12,825 nt of DNA from Paracoccaceae bacterium. GTDB taxonomy: Bacteria; Pseudomonadota; Alphaproteobacteria; Rhodobacterales; Rhodobacteraceae. The notes under the pieces were generated by a model, which ran no database searches, was not told where the DNA came from, and saw only the letters and a list, made by a program, of their open reading frames with translations. The DNA lies in contig JALORM010000026.1 of the NCBI GenBank assembly GCA_025458985.1, positions 1-12,825 of the forward strand. The letters run 5' to 3'. Of the stretch, positions 1-6,370 are shown piece after piece; position 1 is the stretch's first letter; every line of letters begins with the position of its first letter. Both the position numbers and the translations under genes were made by a program.

Positions 1-864
1 CGCACGCCTGGCCTTCACCACCGACAGTTTCGTGGTCACTCCGCTGGAGTTTCCCGGCGGCGACATCGGCACGCTTGCCGTCTGCGGAACGGTCAACGAC
101 CTCGCCGTCGGAGGGGCGATCCCGCTCTGGCTGTCTGCCGCCTTCATCATCGAAGAGGGGTGCGAGGTCGACCTCCTGCGCCGCATCGTCGCCTCGATGG
201 CGGCCGAGGCGGCGCGGGCCGGCGTGCGCATCGTGACCGGAGACACCAAGGTCGTCGAACGTGGCAAGGGGGACGGTGTGTTCATCACCACCGCCGGGGT
301 CGGGGTCATTCCGCCGGGCCTGGACCTTGGGCCGCAGAACATCCGGCCGGGGGATGCGGTGATCGTGAACGGCGTGTTGGGGGATCACGGCGCCACGATC
401 CTGGCCGCCCGGGGCGACCTGGCGCTGTCGGTGGACCTGTCGTCCGACTGCGCGGGGCTTGGGCATCTGATGCAGGCGGCGCTGGCGGCGGCCCCCGACC
501 TTCGCGCGGCGCGGGACTGCACCCGGGGCGGGCTCGCCTCGGCGCTGAACGAGCTTGCGGCCGAGGCCGGGGTGGCGGTCGAACTGGACGAAACGCAGCT
601 TCCCATTCGCCCCGAGGTCGCCGGAATGTGCGAGCTGCTGGGTCTGGACCCGCTGTACCTTGCCAACGAGGGGCGGCTGGTCCTTTTCTGCCCGGACGAC
701 CAGGCCGACGCGCTGGTTGCCGCCTTGCGCAACCTCCCCGAAGGCCGGGATGCCTGCATCATCGGCAAGACCCTTCCCGATCCGGCAGGCCGCGTGACCC
801 TGCGCACCCCTTTCGGAGTCTGGTCGACATGCTGGTGGGCGATCAATTGCCCCGGATCTGCTGA
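1..864 (+). CDS. hypE: HypE, hydrogenase maturation carbamoyl dehydratase (5' truncated, apparent frameshift near the 3' end)
   Basis: HypE dehydrates the carbamoyl group that HypF places on its C-terminal cysteine, giving the thiocyanate used for the CN ligands of [NiFe]-hydrogenase. The reading frame enters from the window edge at base 2 and already shows family motifs: FTTDS, PGGDIGTLAVCGTVNDLA, GDTKVV and DCTRGGLASALNE, which are typical of the PurM/AIRS-like ATP-binding fold. About 50 N-terminal residues lie outside the window. The frame runs to TPFG (about base 817) and then turns to nonsense, while the frame one base back continues as LVDMLVGDQLPRIC and stops at 862-864. PRIC is the invariant HypE terminus with the acceptor cysteine. 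One base is therefore missing, or two are extra, around 814-822. Read as sequenced, the protein loses its catalytic cysteine and runs on to 1342, antisense to lipB. The family assignment is very secure; whether the frameshift is real is open. Confidence 0.93.
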   Translation, partial: RTPGLHHRQFRGHSAGVSRRRHRHACRLRNGQRPRRRRGDPALAVCRLHHRRGVRGRPPAPHRRLDGGRGGAGRRAHRDRRHQGRRTWQGGRCVHHHRRGRGHSAGPGPWAAEHPAGGCGDRERRVGGSRRHDPGRPGRPGAVGGPVVRLRGAWASDAGGAGGGPRPSRGAGLHPGRARLGAERACGRGRGGGRTGRNAASHSPRGRRNVRAAGSGPAVPCQRGAAGPFLPGRPGRRAGCRLAQPPRRPGCLHHRQDPSRSGRPRDPAHPFRSLVDMLVGDQLPRIC

Positions 865-906
865 CGCATCCCGCGCCAGCTATGCTGCCGATCGGTCTGG
901 CCCATT

Positions 907-928
907 GACGCGTGTAGGGACATGCGTC
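907..928. terminator. Hairpin between convergent hypE and lipB
   Basis: GACGCGTGT (907-915) and ACATGCGTC (920-928) form a 9-bp stem with one G-U pair and an AGGG loop. It sits 42 bases after the hypE stop and 12 bases before the lipB stop, in the only gap between the two convergent genes. There is no clear T-tract on either side, so a bidirectional terminator or 3'-end stabiliser is an inference from structure and position. Confidence 0.45.
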
Positions 929-939
929 GGGGAAGGGCT

Positions 940-1590
940 TCAGCCGCCGAGGACCTGCGCGAAGGTCTTCTTCAGGGCCGCATCGAGGTCGACCATCGTC
1001 ACGGGCAGGCCCAGGTCGACGAGGCTGGTCACGCCGTGCTCGCGGATGCCGCAGGGGACGATGCCGCCAAAATGCGCCAGATCGGGCTCCACGTTGATCG
1101 AGATGCCGTGGAACGACACCCAGCGGCGCAGGCGGATGCCGATGGCGGCGATCTTGTCCTCGCGCGGGCTGCCGTCCGGCAGGGGCGGCTTGTCGGGGCG
1201 GGCGACCCAGACACCGACGCGGCCCTTGCGCACCTCGCCCGTCACGTTGAATTCGGCCAGCGCGGCGATGACCCAGCGTTCGAGGTCGCGCACGAAGCAG
1301 CCCACGTCGCGCCCCCGTCGGGTAAGGTCGAGCATGGTGTAGACCACCCGCTGTCCCGGGCCGTGATACGTGTACTGCCCGCCGCGGCGGGCCTCGTAGA
1401 CGGGGAAGCCGAACGGGTTCGAGATGTCCTCGGGCCGGGCCGACGTGCCGGCAGTGTAGAGCGGGGGGTGTTCCAGCAGCCAGACCGCCTCGTCGGCGTG
1501 GCCGCCGGCTATGGCGGCCACGCGGGCTTCCATGTCGGCCAGCGCCGCCTCGTACTCCACCAGCCCGGTCGATGTCAGCCAGTCCACCAT
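940..1590 (-). CDS. lipB: LipB, lipoyl(octanoyl) transferase
   Basis: LipB moves the octanoyl group from octanoyl-ACP to lipoyl-domain lysines of the 2-oxoacid dehydrogenase complexes and GcvH, in the cytoplasm, as the first step of de novo lipoate assembly. The 216-residue product has the family length and motifs: HPPLYTAGTS (41-50), RGGQYTYHGPGQ (69-80), the active-site lysine in EDKIAAIG (K146), FHGISINV, and the catalytic cysteine in GIVPCGI (C180). The ATG at 1590 is preferred because MVDWLTSTGLVEYE matches how I remember Rhodobacterales LipB beginning. A GTG at 1713 would add 41 low-complexity residues and almost reach the tRNA gene. No strong Shine-Dalgarno precedes the ATG. It stands alone, convergent with hypE and divergent from tRNA-Leu. 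Confidence 0.95.
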   Translation of the reverse strand: MVDWLTSTGLVEYEAALADMEARVAAIAGGHADEAVWLLEHPPLYTAGTSARPEDISNPFGFPVYEARRGGQYTYHGPGQRVVYTMLDLTRRGRDVGCFVRDLERWVIAALAEFNVTGEVRKGRVGVWVARPDKPPLPDGSPREDKIAAIGIRLRRWVSFHGISINVEPDLAHFGGIVPCGIREHGVTSLVDLGLPVTMVDLDAALKKTFAQVLGG

Positions 1591-1675
1591 GGCCGCCGAT
1601 GTAGCGGCCGGGGGCGGCGATGGGAAGCCCGACGCTTGCCCCCTGGCACCGTTCCGGCCCTTGTCGAAATGCCCC

Positions 1676-1704
1676 TTCACATCGGTCGGATCAGCCGCTA
1701 TATC
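1676..1704 (+). promoter_or_regulatory. Putative sigma70-type promoter of tRNA-Leu
   Basis: TTCACA (1676-1681; 5 of 6 to TTGACA), a 17-base spacer, then TATATC (1699-1704; 4 of 6 to TATAAT). Transcription would start near 1711, giving a leader of about 18 bases before the mature tRNA at 1729. It lies in the 138-base gap between divergent lipB and the tRNA. The assignment rests on motif and position only. Confidence 0.5.
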
Positions 1705-1728
1705 GCCCCCCACCGGAGCCAGAGACGT

Positions 1729-1815
1729 GCGGTCGTGGCGGAATTGGTAGACGCGCAGCGTTGAGGTCGCTGTTCCCTAACCGGAGTGGAAGTTCGAGTC
1801 TTCTCGACCGCACCA
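1729..1815 (+). tRNA. tRNA-Leu (anticodon GAG, reads CUC/CUU)
   Basis: A full class II cloverleaf is visible. The acceptor stem is GCGGTCG (1729-1735) with CGACCGC (1805-1811), followed by discriminator A and an encoded CCA (1813-1815). The D-loop contains the GG of TTGGTAG. The anticodon stem CAGCG/CGCTG (1756-1760/1768-1772) encloses the loop TTGAGGT with GAG at 1763-1765. A long variable arm has a TCC/GGA stem, as expected for leucine, and the T-arm is GGAAG-TTCGAGT-CTTCT. All parts fold and no mismatch is evident. Confidence 0.97.
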
Positions 1816-1991
1816 GTCTCTCGAGTTCGTTCGGCGCGGTCGTCTGCTTGGATTTGTCCGGACGTCGTCCGAACGGGCGCACCATCTGCCTGCGGCTCGC
1901 CAGCGGCGGCAGGCGTTAGGGCTGCGTTTGCACTTTAACCTTAACGTTGCCGGCGCGGCGGGTCGAGCCGTGTGCACCGTGCTGGCTGATC
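1816..1991. other. Non-coding gap between tRNA-Leu and the RTX gene
   Basis: No gene is seen in these 176 bases. They hold a small perfect inverted repeat, CGGAC-GTC-GTCCG (1859-1871), and a 6-bp one, GCCTGC/GCAGGC (1888-1893 and 1909-1914, 15-base loop). Neither is followed by a T-run, so no clear tRNA terminator can be named. An AT-rich patch reading TTAACCTTAACG (1935-1946) stands out; two TTAA boxes 2 bases apart recall alphaproteobacterial CtrA half-sites (TTAACC), but the standard spacing is 7. The RTX promoter is presumably here, although no convincing -35/-10 pair was found. Confidence 0.4.
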
Positions 1992-4900
1992 GTGGCGACC
2001 TACACCATCAAGGGGTACAACGGCGCCGACCTCGCGATCGAGGGCGGCGGCTCGACGCTGCTCGTCGGCTCGCGCTTCATGGTCAAGCCGGCGTGGGATG
2101 TCTCGACCGACGTCCGGACGTTCACGATCACCGACGACGACACCATATTCGATGGCGACGAGGCCGCCGACGAAGTCGGCGGCGATTCCACCCAGTCGGT
2201 CACGGTGACCGACGCCAGTGGTGGCGTCGTCGCCTCGGGCAGGGTCTATCTCGAGAACTCGGCCACACTGATCGGGCCGGACGGGACCACGATCACGCTC
2301 TATACCGTCGAGGCCGGCGGCGTCGTCGTCGGGGTCGTGACCAGCGCGCCGCTGCAGCCGGGCGTCACCTACCAGGTCAGCGCGATCGACGATGTGACAC
2401 CGACCAACGCTCCGACCTATGGATCCGTGCATTCGGCCAGCTACGACCCCGACCTTGCAAACTCGATCACGGGCGGAAGCTACAACGACAGCATCGAGGC
2501 CGGCGCCGGCAACGACAGCATCGAGGCCGGCGCCGGCAACGACACGGTCACGGGCGGCGCCGGCAACAACACCGCCAGCCTGGGCGACGGCAACGACTAC
2601 TTCGGCGCCTGGGACCAGAGCGGCAACGACACCGTCTACGGCGTCGCGGGCGACGACACGATCATCGGCGCCGGCGGGTCCGATGTCCTCTACGGCGGCG
2701 ACGGCGCCGATGCGCTTACCGGCGGGCCGGGCTCCGACACGCTCTACGGCGGGGCCGACAACGACTGGTTCACGGTCACCAGCGACCACGAGTGGGACGT
2801 AATCTGGGGCGGCGAGACGGGCAACGACTGGGACATCCTGGGGTTCAACAACTGGAACACGACCTCCGGCATCGCGGTCGACTTCAACGGGACCGGTTTC
2901 GGCACCTATCAGTTCACCAGCACCAACACCTCGGGCCAGTTTCACGAGATCGAGGTTGTCGGCGGCACGGACTACAACGATACCATCGATGCTTCGCCCG
3001 ACGCAGGCGGGCAGCAACTCTGGGGCAATGGCGGGCAGGACAGCCTGCTGGGCGGCTCGGGCAACGACACGCTCTACGGTGGCGTGGGCACCGACACGCT
3101 GTCGGGCGGGGCGGGGTTCGATGTCCTGGATGGCGGGGCTGATGCCGACAGGCTTTCCGGAGGGACGGGCAACGACAGCCTGTTCGGCGGCGCAGGCAAC
3201 GACACGATCTACGGCGACCGGGTCGAGTTCGACGGGTCTGCCTACAAGCCGACCGGCCAGATCGATACCGTCATATCTGTGGCGAACGCGGCTGACTTCG
3301 CCATCGACCTCTACTGGATCGACTACGACGGACAGCCGTCATACTACGCCACGCTCCAGCCCGGCGGCACGTTCCAGATCTCGACCGGAACCGGCCACAA
3401 CTGGTTCATCACGGCCGCCGGCACATCCGAGCCGCTGCAGCTCATCATCGGGGCGCCCAACCAGACGGTCGTCTTCGGCCCGGACTTCTCTGACGAGATC
3501 CAAGGCGGCGACGGCGACGACCTTCTGTACGGCAACGCGGGAAGCGACACGCTGTATGGAGGCACAGGCGCCGATACGCTCTACGGCGGGGGAGGCAACG
3601 ACGCCGCCTATGGCGGCGACGACGTCGACACGTTCTTCATCACGGCCGCCGAGGGCACCGACAGCCTCTATGGTGGCGAGGGTGGTGACGACTGGGATAC
3701 CGTCTGGTTCTACGGGCCAACCGGCGTCACCGTCACGCTGACCGGGAACGAACAGGGAACCTACGGCTTCGCCTCGGGCGGGTCGGGAAGCTTCTGGGAG
3801 ATCGAGGCCATCGGCGGCACCAGCGGCGCCGACCTGATCGACGCCTCCGCCGCAAGCTCTGGCATGGAGCTCTATGGCGGCGACGGCAACGACACGCTTA
3901 CCGGTGGCAGCGGCGGCGACTGGCTCGAAGGCGGTGGCGGCAACGACCTGCTGACCGGAGGCGACGGTTGGGACGGGCTCGACGGCGGCGCGGGCAACGA
4001 CACGCTCTACGGCGGGGCGGGCGCCGACGATGCCTATGGCGGCGAAGGCGACGACAGCGTGTTCGGCGGCGCCGGCACGGACCTGCTCTATGGCGGGGGC
4101 GGCCGGGACACGCTCGACGGCGGCAGCGAGGCCGACACCCTCTACGGCGATCTGGGCGACGACGTCCTGGTCGGCGGCGCAGGCAAGGACACGGTGACCG
4201 GCGGCGCCGGAAGCGATGTCTTCGTTCTGGCCGACGGGTCGGGCGTCGATGTCATCACCGATTTCGACCTCGGCGATCCGGACGGCGACGGCCTAACCAC
4301 CGACAGGCTCGACGTGTCCGGCCTGACGGATGCCGACGGCAATCCGGTCGACGCCTGGGATGTGACGGTGCTGGAGGACCCGAACGGCAACGCCGTTCTG
4401 GTGTTCCCCAACGGTGAAAGCGTCACGCTTTTCGGCATCATGGCGTCGCAGGTGGACAGCGCGCCCGAGCTTCACGCGATGGGCATTCCCTGTCTCGCCG
4501 CGGGCACGCCCATCGCCACGCCCTCAGGGCCCCGCCCGGTCGAGGCGATCGCCCGGGGCGACCCGGTCCTGACCCCGGACGGCCCTCTGCCGGTCGTCTG
4601 GGCAGGTTCGGTCCACCTCGGCCCGGAGGCGCTTGCCGCACGTCCGGGCCTTCGGCCTGTCCGGATCGCCCACGGTGCGCTCGGCAACGACACCGATCTT
4701 CTCCTGTCGCCGCAGCACGGTGTCCTGCTGGGCAGCGGCCGCGGCGCGCGGCTGGTCCGCGCGCGCCATCTGGCCGAGCTCGGCTGTCCCGGCGTGCGCG
4801 TCGCGCGCGGGGTCCGGTCGGTGACCTACCACCACCTGCTGCTGCCCCGGCACGCGCTTCTGCAGACGGGCGGCATCGCGACCGAAAGCCTCTACCCCGG

Positions 4901-5135
4901 CCCCGTGGCCCTGGCCGCCTTTCCGCCGCGACAGCGGCTTGAAGTGGCCGCGGCGGTCCGCGCCTGCGCGGCCGCAGGGAAGGCTTCGCAGGACGCCCCG
5001 GACAACGGCTATGGCCCGCGCGTCTGTCCGCTGGCCCGGCGGCGCGAGGCCGCCGACCTGATCGCGCACCTTATCCGGGCGCGCCGGCCCGTGATTGCGG
5101 CATCACGAGGCGATCGGGCGTCTCCTGCCCCATGA
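1992..5135 (+). CDS. RTX calcium-binding protein with inserted VHL-beta-like domain and C-terminal Hint domain
   Basis: This 1047-residue protein is probably exported and extracellular. It has no Sec signal peptide, which is usual for type I secretion substrates. Rough order: N-terminal beta-rich domain 1-155 (ATYTIKGYNGADL, TFTITDDDTIFDGDE); RTX block 1, 160-258; non-RTX insert 259-336; RTX block 2, 344-409; VHL-beta-like insert 423-495 (LYWIDYDG, GHNWF); RTX block 3, 504-546; second insert 547-627; RTX block 4, 628-745; RTX tail with VDVITDFD; Hint_2-type domain about 832-985 starting PCLAAGTPIATP (Cys834) with LSPQHGVLL and a late YHHLLLPRHALLQTGG block. About 36 GGxGxD-like nonapeptides should bind calcium. 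Hint domains self-cleave at the leading cysteine, so the N-terminal part may be released; that is inference. GTG 1992 is chosen because VATYTIKGY is the homologous start; an in-frame TTG at 1947 is less likely. The substrate or ligand is unknown, and no type I exporter genes are nearby. Confidence 0.9.
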   Translation: MATYTIKGYNGADLAIEGGGSTLLVGSRFMVKPAWDVSTDVRTFTITDDDTIFDGDEAADEVGGDSTQSVTVTDASGGVVASGRVYLENSATLIGPDGTTITLYTVEAGGVVVGVVTSAPLQPGVTYQVSAIDDVTPTNAPTYGSVHSASYDPDLANSITGGSYNDSIEAGAGNDSIEAGAGNDTVTGGAGNNTASLGDGNDYFGAWDQSGNDTVYGVAGDDTIIGAGGSDVLYGGDGADALTGGPGSDTLYGGADNDWFTVTSDHEWDVIWGGETGNDWDILGFNNWNTTSGIAVDFNGTGFGTYQFTSTNTSGQFHEIEVVGGTDYNDTIDASPDAGGQQLWGNGGQDSLLGGSGNDTLYGGVGTDTLSGGAGFDVLDGGADADRLSGGTGNDSLFGGAGNDTIYGDRVEFDGSAYKPTGQIDTVISVANAADFAIDLYWIDYDGQPSYYATLQPGGTFQISTGTGHNWFITAAGTSEPLQLIIGAPNQTVVFGPDFSDEIQGGDGDDLLYGNAGSDTLYGGTGADTLYGGGGNDAAYGGDDVDTFFITAAEGTDSLYGGEGGDDWDTVWFYGPTGVTVTLTGNEQGTYGFASGGSGSFWEIEAIGGTSGADLIDASAASSGMELYGGDGNDTLTGGSGGDWLEGGGGNDLLTGGDGWDGLDGGAGNDTLYGGAGADDAYGGEGDDSVFGGAGTDLLYGGGGRDTLDGGSEADTLYGDLGDDVLVGGAGKDTVTGGAGSDVFVLADGSGVDVITDFDLGDPDGDGLTTDRLDVSGLTDADGNPVDAWDVTVLEDPNGNAVLVFPNGESVTLFGIMASQVDSAPELHAMGIPCLAAGTPIATPSGPRPVEAIARGDPVLTPDGPLPVVWAGSVHLGPEALAARPGLRPVRIAHGALGNDTDLLLSPQHGVLLGSGRGARLVRARHLAELGCPGVRVARGVRSVTYHHLLLPRHALLQTGGIATESLYPGPVALAAFPPRQRLEVAAAVRACAAAGKASQDAPDNGYGPRVCPLARRREAADLIAHLIRARRPVIAASRGDRASPAP
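2484..2537 (+). repeat. Perfect 27-bp tandem duplication in RTX block 1
   Basis: Bases 2484-2510 and 2511-2537 are identical, each encoding NDSIEAGAG. The unit is 27 bases, exactly nine codons, so one calcium-binding nonapeptide has been duplicated in frame. Other RTX repeats in the gene have diverged at synonymous sites, so this copy looks recent. Confidence 0.9.
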
Positions 5136-5138
5136 AGG

Positions 5139-5167
5139 TTGCAAATGGGGGTCGGCTCGGCTTTAGT
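5139..5167 (+). promoter_or_regulatory. Possible promoter of the ABC transporter operon
   Basis: TTGCAA (5139-5144; 4 of 6 to the -35 consensus), a 17-base spacer, then TTTAGT (5162-5167; 4 of 6 to the -10 consensus). It begins 3 bases after the RTX stop codon and ends 53 bases before the preferred TTG start of the ATPase gene. It is the best candidate in the 85-base gap, but only moderate in quality. Confidence 0.35.
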
Positions 5168-5208
5168 CGACCGCAATGACGGCGGCGACAGACTGCCGGG
5201 ACTGCGAC

Positions 5209-5214
5209 AGGGGA
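5209..5214 (+). promoter_or_regulatory. Ribosome binding site deciding a TTG start for the ABC ATPase
   Basis: AGGGGA lies 6 bases upstream of TTG 5221, an ideal spacing. The in-frame ATG at 5176 has no purine-rich stretch ahead of it, and it would add 15 residues (with TDCRDCDRG) not expected in the family. Confidence 0.6.
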
Positions 5215-5220
5215 TTCACA

Positions 5221-6324
5221 TTGGCAGCAGCCAAGGCCGACGGCGCCTTCGTCGAATTCGACCGCGTACAGAAAAGCTACGACGGCGAGACGCTCGTCGT
5301 GAAGGACCTGAACCTGACCCTGCCGAAGGGCGAGTTCCTGACGATGCTCGGGCCGTCCGGGTCCGGAAAGACCACCTGCCTGATGATGCTCGCGGGCTTC
5401 GAGACCGCCACCCACGGCGAGATCCGCCTGGCCGGCCGGCCGATCAACCAGGTGCCCCCGCACAAGCGCGGCATCGGGATGGTGTTCCAGAACTATGCGC
5501 TCTTTCCGCACATGACGGTGAACGAGAACCTTGCCTTCCCGCTGGTCGTGCGCGGGATGGCCAAGGCCGACCGCGAGGCGAAGGTGAAGCGCGCGCTCGA
5601 GATGGTGCAGATGGGCGCCTTCGGCAACCGCCGTCCCGCCCAGCTGTCGGGCGGCCAGCAGCAGCGCATCGCGCTGGCGCGCGCGCTGGTCTTCGACCCC
5701 GAGCTGGTGCTGATGGACGAACCGCTCGGCGCGCTCGACAAGCAGCTGCGCGAGCACATGCAGTTCGAGATCAAGCACCTGCACGAAAGTCTCGGGATCA
5801 CGGTCGTCTACGTCACCCACGACCAGTCCGAGGCGCTGACGATGTCCGACCGGGTGGCCGTGTTCAACGACGGCATCATCCAGCAGCTCGCGCCCCCCGA
5901 CGAACTCTACGAGCGGCCGCAGAACAGCTTCGTCGCCCAGTTCATCGGCGAGAACAACAAGTTGCCCGGCGTGATCGAGGAGGTCGAGGGCGGCCGCGCC
6001 ACGGTGCGCCTAGCCACGGGCGAACTGATCGACGCAACCCCCGTGAACGTCGGCGGCGCAGGGTCGCGGACGCTCGTGTCGCTCAGGCCCGAGAGGGTCG
6101 AGTACCTGCCCGAGCGCATCCCGGAAGGCGCGCACACGATCGAGGCCGAGGTGCTGGAGTTCATCTACATGGGCGAAAGCTTCCGCACCCGGATGCGGGT
6201 CGCGGGCTCGGACGACTTCATCATGAAGAACCGGAATGCCGTGGGCCAGCGCCGGCTGAAGCCGGGCGAGCGCATCACCATCGGATGGGCGCCGCAGGAC
6301 GCGCGCGCGCTCGATCCGCTCTAA
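5221..6324 (+). CDS. ABC transporter ATP-binding protein, PotA type (spermidine/putrescine-like importer)
   Basis: Cytoplasmic ATPase that drives the importer encoded by the next four genes. The 367-residue product (from the TTG start) shows Walker A GPSGSGKT (44-51), the Q-loop in MVFQNYALFPHMTV, signature LSGGQQQ (142-148), Walker B LVLMDEP with D166 and E167, and the switch histidine in THDQSEA (H200). A C-terminal TOBE-like regulatory domain follows from about residue 235, including SLRPERVEYL and EVLEFIYMGESFRTR. Length and the FVEFDRVQKSYDGE opening fit the PotA/CysA-like class that powers polyamine uptake. It is the first gene of the operon. The substrate is inferred from family membership and could be another cationic or small organic solute. 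Alternative start: ATG 5176. Confidence 0.9.
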   Translation: MAAAKADGAFVEFDRVQKSYDGETLVVKDLNLTLPKGEFLTMLGPSGSGKTTCLMMLAGFETATHGEIRLAGRPINQVPPHKRGIGMVFQNYALFPHMTVNENLAFPLVVRGMAKADREAKVKRALEMVQMGAFGNRRPAQLSGGQQQRIALARALVFDPELVLMDEPLGALDKQLREHMQFEIKHLHESLGITVVYVTHDQSEALTMSDRVAVFNDGIIQQLAPPDELYERPQNSFVAQFIGENNKLPGVIEEVEGGRATVRLATGELIDATPVNVGGAGSRTLVSLRPERVEYLPERIPEGAHTIEAEVLEFIYMGESFRTRMRVAGSDDFIMKNRNAVGQRRLKPGERITIGWAPQDARALDPL

Positions 6325-6338
6325 CCCCCTGAAGGGGG
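6325..6338 (+). terminator. Short hairpin directly after the ATPase stop codon
   Basis: CCCCC-TGAA-GGGGG begins at the base after the TAA stop. There is no T-tract, and the downstream binding-protein gene has its own strong ribosome site. It more likely acts as an intercistronic stabiliser or partial attenuator than as a full terminator; this is inference. Confidence 0.45.
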
Positions 6339-6370
6339 ACGAAACGAAGACCAACACGGGAGTATCGCGA

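Noticed and set aside
1644..1658. Sigma54-like TGGCAC with GG-N10-GC spacing
   Set aside because: The -12 element reads CGGCC rather than TTGCA, and it lies within the lipB-tRNA gap with no sigma54-type target downstream.
922..1764. Plus-strand frame of 280 codons over lipB, tRNA promoter and tRNA
   Set aside because: It is antisense to a motif-complete LipB and runs into the tRNA gene.
1947..1991. TTG 1947 as start of the RTX protein
   Set aside because: The 15 added residues (cysteine- and arginine-rich) do not resemble the family, while GTG 1992 gives the expected ATYTIKGYNGADL opening.
1941..3017. Long minus-strand open frame (358 codons) under the RTX gene, and plus-strand arginine-rich frames in the same region
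   Set aside because: They arise from the GC-rich codon periodicity of the repetitive RTX gene; the products are arginine- or valine-rich without any family motif.
5150..5172. GGTCG/CGACC inverted repeat after the RTX gene as terminator
   Set aside because: Only 5 bp with a 13-base loop and no T-run; it overlaps the putative operon promoter and is likely chance.
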